NCBI RefSeq assembly: GCF_000187585.1
Contig: NZ_GL732463.1
Span: 1,134,088-1,198,087, forward strand
Length of the DNA: 64,000 nucleotides
Direction: 5' to 3'
From: Streptococcus peroris ATCC 700780
Lineage (GTDB): Bacteria > Bacillota > Bacilli > Lactobacillales > Streptococcaceae
The translations under genes and the position numbers were made by a program. Numbering within the stretch: position 1 is the first letter of the stretch; each line of letters begins with the position of its first letter. Positions 57,359-64,000 of this stretch are shown here, one piece after another. The notes under the pieces are model-generated. The model was not told the DNA's origin, did no database searches, and saw nothing but the letters and a program-made list of their open reading frames with translations.

Positions 57359-57886
57359 TTAGATTCCTTTTTTATATGTGATAGGCCCGTACTTTTCAGT
57401 GATTTGTTTCATGACACGGCGCTCACGAGCGCGGTTAAACTTCGTTTTGATAGAGTCATGTTGGACCAAGGGTTTGACCAAAATCGAGCGAATCCCCGCA
57501 CGATGAGCCGCGCGAATGTCCGTCATAAGCTGATCCCCAACCATGACCACTTCGTTTTTCTCATAGCGGAATTCCTTCATGGCACGATTAATCCCGAAAG
57601 TAAAGGGCTTCAAAGCCCAATAAACATAGTCAATCCCAAATTTTTCGACTGCACGTTGAACTCGTTTCTTAGAGTTATTAGACACTACGATGATACGAAT
57701 ACCAGCATCACGAAGGTCATGTAACCACTGCTTCATTTCTGGAGTCCCATCAGGGTTATTCCACGCAATGAGAGTATTATCTAAATCCACCAAAACAGCT
57801 TTTATTCCCTGTTTTTGCAGGCTTTCTACTGTCAAATCATAAACTGCTTCTACAGCAAAGTCTGGCATGTAGTTTTCAATCACCAT
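57359..57886 (-). CDS. yqeG: HAD-IIIA phosphatase YqeG
   Basis: A 175-residue HAD-IIIA protein with DLDNTL motif I near residue 37, the VVSNNSK motif II and GDQLMTD motif IV. Physiological substrate unknown. First gene of the yqeG-yqeH-yhbY-nadD-yqeK block, conserved in Bacilli. Confidence 0.93.
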   Translation of the reverse strand: MVIENYMPDFAVEAVYDLTVESLQKQGIKAVLVDLDNTLIAWNNPDGTPEMKQWLHDLRDAGIRIIVVSNNSKKRVQRAVEKFGIDYVYWALKPFTFGINRAMKEFRYEKNEVVMVGDQLMTDIRAAHRAGIRSILVKPLVQHDSIKTKFNRARERRVMKQITEKYGPITYKKGI

Positions 57887-57902
57887 TTTGGCTCCTTTTC
57901 TT

Positions 57903-58808
57903 TTATTTTCTAGTAATTTTCTTCAGCCATTGAGATAAGGCTGCCCATAAAATCAAGCTAGCCATTAAGATATAAATCCAAGCATTTGGCTCTTCTGTAA
58001 ATGGTAGAGGAACATTCATTCCGAAGAAACCTGTAATAACCGCAAGTACTGCTAGTAAGACGGAGATAATAGTCAAAATTGACAAACTATCATTCAAGTT
58101 ATTGTTTAGGATGTTGTTGTAAGAAGCTGAGAGTTGTTGCAAGACTTGAGAAATCAAGTCTGTCATAGACACCAACTGATGGGCTTCAATCATGGCATCA
58201 TCAAACTGCTCTCGTTCGACATCATTAAATCTCCGATAAAGAGCATGGCCCTGGATATGTTCCAAGAGGAGTCGATTTTGTTTTGCCGCTGCTGTCAAGT
58301 AAACCATACCTGTCTCCAAGTCAGAGAGGGCGAAGAGATTTTTCTTTGTTGTAGTTTGACGTAGCAAGGCACTAATTTCGTCCTTACTTTTATCCATCTC
58401 TTCAATGACAGGATAATAAGCGTTACTGATAATCTCTAAACCAGAAAAGAGAAACTTGTAAATAGAAAGCGACTCATGGCTATCCAGATAAGCTGACATC
58501 TGATCAATGACATAAGCATTCTTATGGTTGCTGATGGTAATCATTCGTTGTTTTTCAACGATAAAGGTCATCGGAATCGCTTCATAATATTCTTTGTCTT
58601 TTTCTAAATCAAGAACATTATAAATAAAGGTTACCGTCTCCGTTTCACGGTTATAATCCATATGAGCTCGTTCATTTCTATCCAGAGCATACTCAATGGT
58701 TTCCTTGTCCAATCCATAGATGTCAGAAAGATCTTCCATATTTTTAATCTTATCCACATCAAGGTCTATCCAGGTACAACCATTGCCCAACTGCTTTTCT
58801 AAAATCAT
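57903..58808 (-). CDS. corA: CorA-family magnesium transporter
   Basis: A 301-residue protein with a long cytoplasmic domain and two C-terminal membrane helices joined by the GMN signature (GMNVPLP near residue 265) that selects hydrated Mg2+. The sequence between is the helical willow region. It precedes yqeG by 17 bases and may share its transcript. Confidence 0.93.
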   Translation of the reverse strand: MILEKQLGNGCTWIDLDVDKIKNMEDLSDIYGLDKETIEYALDRNERAHMDYNRETETVTFIYNVLDLEKDKEYYEAIPMTFIVEKQRMITISNHKNAYVIDQMSAYLDSHESLSIYKFLFSGLEIISNAYYPVIEEMDKSKDEISALLRQTTTKKNLFALSDLETGMVYLTAAAKQNRLLLEHIQGHALYRRFNDVEREQFDDAMIEAHQLVSMTDLISQVLQQLSASYNNILNNNLNDSLSILTIISVLLAVLAVITGFFGMNVPLPFTEEPNAWIYILMASLILWAALSQWLKKITRK

Positions 58809-58859
58809 CGTTTCTCCTTTACCAAACTCTTTCTATTGTACCATAAAAGAGGTAAAATT

Positions 58860-59426
58860 TCAGTTCTCTTCTTTCCTTGAAAAATTGCTAACCACAGTGA
58901 TATTACGGTTAGGAACAAAGTGGAGAGCTTGATCTTCACCTCTTAGTTGAGTAGTTCGAATTCCGACACTAACAACCTTGCCAGACACAGTAATCGGCCC
59001 ATTGGTAATGACCACCTCATCCCCTACATCTAACTGGCGTTCGAAGAGAATAAAGAAACCATTGATGACATCGGTTAGAAAACCTTGTGCCCCCATACCA
59101 ATTGCAACTCCGGCAATCCCAGCACCTGCTAATAGGCTTGATACAGGTAGTCCTAAGATAGACAAGATACAGTAGACTAAAAAGAAATAGAGAATGTAAT
59201 TAAAGACATTTTCAAGCATACGAGAAATAGTCTTTTGTCTTCCTGCATCACGATTTGAAAATTTTAGAGATGGTTTTACAATTTTCTTGACAGTCCCATG
59301 GAGAAGCTTTTTAGCTATGTAAAATAGCACAAACAAAATCAAAAGAGAAATCACTTTGGTCAAGAGATTCTCTAATATCGTTGTAAGATCTAGTTTATTT
59401 AAATAACTTTTTAAAAATTCTTGCAT
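58860..59426 (-). CDS. Short MscS-family mechanosensitive channel
   Basis: A 188-residue channel with a hydrophobic N-terminus, the pore helix containing the AGAGIAGVAIGMGAQ pattern, and an RQLDVGD...GPITVSG beta domain. The family usually continues with a C-terminal alpha/beta domain of about 80-100 residues; here the protein stops at the end of the beta domain with a normal stop. AAAGGAG precedes the ATG at 59,426. Divergent from sstT. Confidence 0.88.
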   Translation of the reverse strand: MQEFLKSYLNKLDLTTILENLLTKVISLLILFVLFYIAKKLLHGTVKKIVKPSLKFSNRDAGRQKTISRMLENVFNYILYFFLVYCILSILGLPVSSLLAGAGIAGVAIGMGAQGFLTDVINGFFILFERQLDVGDEVVITNGPITVSGKVVSVGIRTTQLRGEDQALHFVPNRNITVVSNFSRKEEN

Positions 59427-59516
59427 GTAAAACTCCTTTCAACTATTATACCATAAAATAATAAGGTCGGACTTTTTATAAATATGCATTATATTTCTAT
59501 AATTTTTATATCCTAC

Positions 59517-59545
59517 TTGCTTTTGAAGTATATTTATACTATAAT
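59517..59545 (+). promoter_or_regulatory. sstT promoter
   Basis: TTGCTT, 17 bases, TATAAT, 32 bases before the sstT start. Confidence 0.75.
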
Positions 59546-59576
59546 CGTTACTATTACTCAAAAAAGGAGAACGTGT

Positions 59577-60779
59577 ATGAGAAGAATCATTCGTGCCTGG
59601 AACAAGGCAAGCCTTATCAAACGAATTCTGATTGGAATACTTCTTGGGGCTCTATTTGGAATATTTTCCCCTCAGTTTTCAGGAATTGGACTCCTAGGCG
59701 ATCTTTTTGTTGGTGGCCTCAAAGCCATTGCACCTATTCTAGTTTTTTTCCTTGTAGCTAATGCTCTGTCTCAGCACCAAAAAGGAAAAACTACAAATAT
59801 AAAAACAGTGATCTTACTCTATTTGCTTGGAACTTTCGCTGCTGCTCTGGTTGATGTTTTTATGAGTTTCCTCTTCCCGATTCAGATTACCCTTAGTAAT
59901 ACCAACACAGAAGTAAGTTCACCAGATGGAATCGGTCAAGTTGTCAGCAATCTCTTGCTGAATCTGGTCGACAATCCTCTAAATGCGATTATCCAAGCTA
60001 ATTATATCGGTATCCTGTCTTGGGCTATCGTCTTTGGAATTGCCATGAGAGAAGCAAGTAGCCATAGTAAAGACCTTTTGAAAACCATGTCAGATGTCGT
60101 CTCTAAAATTGTTGGTTGGATTATCAACCTAGCTCCTTTCGGTATCCTTGGCCTAGTTTTTCAAACCATTTCGAATCAAGGTATTGCCAGTCTTGCAAAC
60201 TATGGTATTTTACTAGTACTATTGCTTGGAACCATGCTGTTAGTAGCCTTAGTCATCAATCCACTGATTGCCTTTCTCTTTATGAGGAGAAATCCCTATC
60301 CACTGGTTTTGAAATGTCTACGTGTCAGTGGTGTCACCGCCTTTTTCACCCGGAGTTCTGCTGCAAATATCCCTGTTAACATGAAACTCTGCGAAGAACT
60401 CGGCCTTAATCCAGATACTTATTCAGTCTCTATCCCACTAGGTTCAACCATCAATATGTCTGGCGCTGCTATCACCATCAATATTTTAACCTTAGCAGCT
60501 GTCAACTCTCTAGGGATTACGGTTGATTTCGCATCTGCATTTGTATTAAGTATTATCGCTGCTATTTCTGCTTGTGGAGCTTCTGGTATTGCTGGTGGTT
60601 CTCTCCTACTCATCCCTATCGCTTGCAGTCTATTTGGTATTTCTAACGATCTCGCTATCCAAGTTGTTGCTGTCGGTTTTGTGATTGGTGTAGTTCAAGA
60701 CTCATGTGAAACTGCCTTAAACTCTTCTACAAATGTTCTCTTTACTGCAGTCGCAGAATATGCAAACCAGAAGCCTTGA
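59577..60779 (+). CDS. sstT: Na+/serine-threonine symporter
   Basis: A 400-residue DAACS-family symporter with eight helices and two re-entrant hairpins. The [13 protein letters not shown] segment and [15 protein letters not shown] segment are the substrate- and sodium-binding loops. The ATG at 59,577 has AAAAAAGGAG and follows the promoter by 32 bases; an in-frame upstream ATG (59,484) lies before the promoter. The stop codon is shared with the -35 of the next gene. Confidence 0.93.
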   Translation: MRRIIRAWNKASLIKRILIGILLGALFGIFSPQFSGIGLLGDLFVGGLKAIAPILVFFLVANALSQHQKGKTTNIKTVILLYLLGTFAAALVDVFMSFLFPIQITLSNTNTEVSSPDGIGQVVSNLLLNLVDNPLNAIIQANYIGILSWAIVFGIAMREASSHSKDLLKTMSDVVSKIVGWIINLAPFGILGLVFQTISNQGIASLANYGILLVLLLGTMLLVALVINPLIAFLFMRRNPYPLVLKCLRVSGVTAFFTRSSAANIPVNMKLCEELGLNPDTYSVSIPLGSTINMSGAAITINILTLAAVNSLGITVDFASAFVLSIIAAISACGASGIAGGSLLLIPIACSLFGISNDLAIQVVAVGFVIGVVQDSCETALNSSTNVLFTAVAEYANQKP

Positions 60780-60803
60780 CCTATTTAAAATTCCTTTTAT
60801 AAT
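60776..60803 (+). promoter_or_regulatory. Promoter overlapping the sstT stop codon
   Basis: TTGACC, 16 bases, TATAAT. The TGA of sstT lies within the -35 hexamer. It drives the ArAE-like gene at 60,840. Confidence 0.75.
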
Positions 60804-60839
60804 ATGTAGTATAACTATTATTCATTTGGAAAGTATTCT

Positions 60840-61808
60840 ATGTCTATCACACAACGTACTTTAAAACTAGTCCTAGCAACTTGTTTTGCTTGTTTACTAG
60901 CCTACTTTTTTGATTTGTCATCAGCTGTATCAGCTGGCATTATTGCTATCTTAAGTTTATCTGATACTCGAAGAAGCACTATCAAACTGGCTCGCAATAG
61001 ACTTTTTTCAACCTTGCTAGCGTTAATGATCGGTGTTATTGCCTTTCAACTAACTGGTTATCATATCTGGAGCTTTGGACTCTACTTAGCATTCTATGTT
61101 CCCCTTGCCTATAAACTGGGTTGGGAAATTGGAATCACTCCTAGTAGCGTTCTGGTTAGCCATCTCTTAATCCAACAATCAACAGCACCAGCACTTTTAC
61201 TGAATGAGCTCTTACTCTTCCTAATCGGTACTGGCTTTGCGCTTCTGGTCAATCTCTATATGCCTTCACGTGAAAAAGAAATTCAACGTTATCATATTCT
61301 GGTTGAAGATAAACTCAAAGATGTCCTTCTACGACTATCCTACTATCTAAAAAGAGGGGATGGTCGTAATCAAGCCCAACTTGTAAATGAACTTGAACAG
61401 CTACTCAATGATGCTCTCAAGTTGGTTTACCTTGATCATTCTGATCATCTCTTTCATCAAACAGATTATCATATTCACTACTTTGAGATGAGGCAAAGAC
61501 AAACTCGTATCTTGAGAAATATGGCTCAACAAATTAACACCTGCCAACTAGCAGCGAGTGAAAGCCTAATTGTCGCACAACTCTTTTCAAAGACAGCCAA
61601 TCAACTGAGCCAGACCAATCCAGCCTACGACTTATTAAATGATATTGATAGTTACCTGCAGATATTTCGTAATCGTAGTCTCCCTAAAACCAGAGAAGAG
61701 TTTGAAACACGTGCTACACTTCTACAACTCTTTCGTGAATTAGAACACTTCATCCAGATAAAAGTAGATTTCTACCAACGTTATTCTGACAATAATAGCG
61801 ACAAATAA
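60840..61808 (+). CDS. Aromatic acid exporter family membrane protein
   Basis: A 322-residue protein: about four to five membrane helices in the first 145 residues (ArAE_1/DUF939 type), then a helical cytoplasmic C-terminal domain. Homologues are FUSC/ArAE-like and no substrate is known. Ends in a bidirectional terminator. Confidence 0.82.
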   Translation: MSITQRTLKLVLATCFACLLAYFFDLSSAVSAGIIAILSLSDTRRSTIKLARNRLFSTLLALMIGVIAFQLTGYHIWSFGLYLAFYVPLAYKLGWEIGITPSSVLVSHLLIQQSTAPALLLNELLLFLIGTGFALLVNLYMPSREKEIQRYHILVEDKLKDVLLRLSYYLKRGDGRNQAQLVNELEQLLNDALKLVYLDHSDHLFHQTDYHIHYFEMRQRQTRILRNMAQQINTCQLAASESLIVAQLFSKTANQLSQTNPAYDLLNDIDSYLQIFRNRSLPKTREEFETRATLLQLFRELEHFIQIKVDFYQRYSDNNSDK

Positions 61809-61848
61809 AAACTTCTATCGGCAACTCAGTTGCTAATAGAAGTTTTTT
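61806..61848. terminator. Bidirectional terminator between ArAE-like gene and DUF3165 gene
   Basis: AAAAACTTCTAT and ATAGAAGTTTTTT pair, enclosing GCAACT/AGTTGC, with T-runs on both strands. Confidence 0.92.
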
Positions 61849-61865
61849 CTTATTCTATAATAGAT

Positions 61866-62120
61866 TTAATTTTCGCGTTTCTTTCGAATCGACATGAGAC
61901 TGATATCCCTTAAACTAAAGTAGGCAAGAGCCAGCATCGCCAGTGTAATAAAAACCTCTGCTGGAAGTTGGAAAATCTGGAGTGCAGACAACATCAACAA
62001 AATCAAGAGGGCAACGAGTCCGAAAACAAGCGTTACAACATTGACCGTCCCCTTGATACTTTGAGGTGTTGCAAATATGTAGAGCAAGAGTAATAAAATC
62101 CCGATGATTAAATAAATCAC
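61866..62120 (-). CDS. Small membrane protein, DUF3165-like
   Basis: An 84-residue protein with three closely spaced hydrophobic segments and a basic C-terminus. Function is unknown; in streptococci such a gene is regularly found after typA. It begins 16 bases after the typA stop and shares its transcript. Confidence 0.75.
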   Translation of the reverse strand: MIYLIIGILLLLLYIFATPQSIKGTVNVVTLVFGLVALLILLMLSALQIFQLPAEVFITLAMLALAYFSLRDISLMSIRKKREN

Positions 62121-62136
62121 TGTTTTCTCTTTCTAG

Positions 62137-63981
62137 CTATTCTTCAGCAGATTTTTTCTTTTTGGCAGCTTTAGCACGTTCATTCTTATTAAGGATTTGC
62201 TTACGCAAACGAATAGATTCAGGTGTTACTTCCATATACTCATCGTCATTCAAGAACTCAAGAGATTCTTCAAGAGTCAAGATACGAGGAGTTTTGATGA
62301 CAGCTGTTTGGTCTTTTGTTGCTGAACGAACGTTGGTCATTTGTTTGGCCTTGGTGATATTAACGGTCAAGTCATTGTCACGAGAATTCTCTCCGATAAT
62401 CATTCCTTCATACACTTCTGTACCAGGATTGACAAAGATGGTTCCACGTTCTTCGATAGACATGATAGAGTAGGTCGTAGCCTTACCAGCATCAATGGAA
62501 ACAAGGGCACCACGATGACGCCCACCAATTTCACCTGGAATCAATGGTAAGTATTGGTCGAAGGTATGGTTCATGATTCCGTAACCACGAGTCATTGATA
62601 AGAACTCTGTTGAATAACCAATCAAGCCACGCGCTGGAACGAGGAAGACCAAACGAGTTTGACCATTCCCAGTTGAAATCATATCCAACATTTCACCCTT
62701 ACGTTCAGAAAGGCTTTGGATAACAGAACCTTGGTATTCTTCAGGTGTATCGATTTGTACGCGCTCAAATGGTTCGCATTGCACGCCATCAATTTCTTTC
62801 ACGATAACTTCTGGACGTGATACTTGAAGTTCATAGCCTTCGCGACGCATGGTTTCAATCAAGATAGACAAGTGCAATTCCCCACGACCTGAAACGATCC
62901 ATTTATCTGGTGAATCTGTTGGGTCAACACGGAGCGAAACGTCTGTTTGCAACTCTGCTTGCAAACGTTCTTCCACTTTACGAGAAGTTACCCATTTCCC
63001 TTCTTTACCCGCAAATGGTGAGTTGTTAACCAAGAAAGTCATTTGAAGGGTTGGTTCATCGATATGAAGGATTGGAAGAGCCTCAACGGCATCTGTTGGG
63101 GTAATCGTTTCTCCAACAAAGATATCTTCCATACCTGAAACAGCAATCAAGTCCCCTGCTTTTGCTTCTTCGATTTCACGACGTTCCAAACCGAAGAAAC
63201 CAAATAGCTTCGTAACACGGAAGTTTTTGGTTGTACCATCTAGTTTAGAAAGAGTTACTTGGTCCCCAACTTTCACAGTACCACGGAAAACACGTCCAAT
63301 ACCGATACGTCCGACAAAGTCGTTGTAATCCAAAAGTGAAACTTGGAATTGAAGGGGTTCATCTGAGTTGTCAACTGGAGCCGGGATGTGATCGATAATG
63401 GTATCAAAGATTGGAGCCATGGTATGTTCTTGATCTGCTGGATCATCTGAAAGTGAAGATGTACCATTAATGGCAGAAGCATAAACAACTGGGAAATCAA
63501 GTTGATCATCATCTGCACCTAGCTCGATGAAGAGTTCCAAAACTTCATCCACAACTTCTGCTGGACGAGCAGATGGTTTATCGATTTTATTGACAACCAC
63601 GATTGGAACTAGATTTTGTTCTAAGGCTTTTTTCAATACGAAACGAGTTTGTGGCATGGTACCTTCGTAGGCATCAACAACCAAGACTACCCCATCAACC
63701 ATTTTCATGATACGTTCTACTTCTCCACCGAAGTCCGCGTGTCCTGGTGTGTCCATGATATTGATACGAGTGCCGTTATATGCTACAGCTGTATTCTTCG
63801 CAAGGATAGTAATCCCACGTTCTTTTTCAAGATCGTTTGAGTCCATTGCACGTTCTTGCAATTCTTTACGTTCATCCAAAGTATGCGATTGTTTTAACAA
63901 TTCGTCCACCAAGGTTGTTTTCCCATGGTCAACGTGGGCGATAATCGCAACGTTACGGATATCTTCTCTTAATTTTGTCAT
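62137..63981 (-). CDS. typA: Ribosome-associated GTPase TypA/BipA
   Basis: A 614-residue translational GTPase for stress and 50S assembly. The G1 motif AHVDHGKTT is near residue 16, G3 DTPGHAD, G4 NKID, then EF-G-like domains III and V and the TypA-specific C-terminal domain. GAGGAAATC precedes the ATG at 63,981. Only 19 bases lie beyond it in the window. Confidence 0.96.
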   Translation of the reverse strand: MTKLREDIRNVAIIAHVDHGKTTLVDELLKQSHTLDERKELQERAMDSNDLEKERGITILAKNTAVAYNGTRINIMDTPGHADFGGEVERIMKMVDGVVLVVDAYEGTMPQTRFVLKKALEQNLVPIVVVNKIDKPSARPAEVVDEVLELFIELGADDDQLDFPVVYASAINGTSSLSDDPADQEHTMAPIFDTIIDHIPAPVDNSDEPLQFQVSLLDYNDFVGRIGIGRVFRGTVKVGDQVTLSKLDGTTKNFRVTKLFGFFGLERREIEEAKAGDLIAVSGMEDIFVGETITPTDAVEALPILHIDEPTLQMTFLVNNSPFAGKEGKWVTSRKVEERLQAELQTDVSLRVDPTDSPDKWIVSGRGELHLSILIETMRREGYELQVSRPEVIVKEIDGVQCEPFERVQIDTPEEYQGSVIQSLSERKGEMLDMISTGNGQTRLVFLVPARGLIGYSTEFLSMTRGYGIMNHTFDQYLPLIPGEIGGRHRGALVSIDAGKATTYSIMSIEERGTIFVNPGTEVYEGMIIGENSRDNDLTVNITKAKQMTNVRSATKDQTAVIKTPRILTLEESLEFLNDDEYMEVTPESIRLRKQILNKNERAKAAKKKKSAEE

Positions 63982-64000
63982 GATTTCCTCTATTTATTTC

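Noticed and set aside
59484-59576. Longer N-terminus for sstT
   Set aside because: The upstream ATG lies before the promoter; AAAAAAGGAG marks the ATG at 59,577.

Overview
This window is chromosomal DNA from a low-GC Firmicute, almost certainly a mitis-group Streptococcus. The mgtA/mntE manganese pair, the scr sucrose locus, the mvaS-mvaA pair, phpP-stkP downstream of priA-fmt-rsmB, and the yqeG-to-tmcAL block all have the gene content and protein lengths known from S. pneumoniae and its relatives. StkP has three PASTA domains rather than the pneumococcal four, which points to a non-pneumoniae member. No rRNA, tRNA, CRISPR array, insertion sequence or prophage was seen.

Region 1 (1-12,960, all minus strand) is the accessory part. 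Read in transcription order it holds a DEAH helicase with two membrane segments, type I restriction subunit hsdR, a 747-residue AT-rich protein with a C-terminal HEPN-type RNxxxH motif, a specificity subunit hsdS whose two target-recognition domains are near copies, a HAD-superfamily protein, a membrane-anchored KAP-type P-loop NTPase, and a PD-(D/E)XK (RecB/Cas4-like) nuclease cut by the window edge. No hsdM is present between hsdR and the edge. This looks like a composite defence island built on a type I restriction scaffold, and it is the most likely place for an undescribed system.

Region 2 (13,097-27,421) is core genome: a VTT/DedA-like membrane protein, an MFS transporter, the cell-division pair ftsE-ftsX, prfB with its programmed +1 frameshift, an amidohydrolase, a heterodimeric ABC exporter, a fused MsrA-MsrB repair enzyme, hom-thrB, yaaA and a short peptide-deformylase-like protein.

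Region 3 (27,494-41,266) is metal, sugar and isoprenoid metabolism. The Mn/Ca P-type ATPase mgtA lies behind a yybP-ykoY manganese riboswitch and is divergent from the exporter mntE. Next come scrK and scrA, divergent from scrB-scrR across a 357-bp control region, then mvaS-mvaA and a split ThrE-type exporter.

Region 4 (41,314-59,426, minus strand) is a long run of housekeeping genes: priA-fmt-rsmB-phpP-stkP, gmk-rpoZ, rny, the yqeG-yqeH-yhbY-nadD-yqeK-hydrolase-rsfS-methyltransferase-tmcAL block, corA and a short MscS channel. A 133-bp inverted-repeat-bounded element sits between yhbY and yqeH. Region 5 (59,517-63,981) holds the Na+/serine-threonine symporter sstT, an aromatic-acid-exporter-like protein, a small membrane protein and typA. 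Convergent gene pairs are separated by strong bidirectional terminators.
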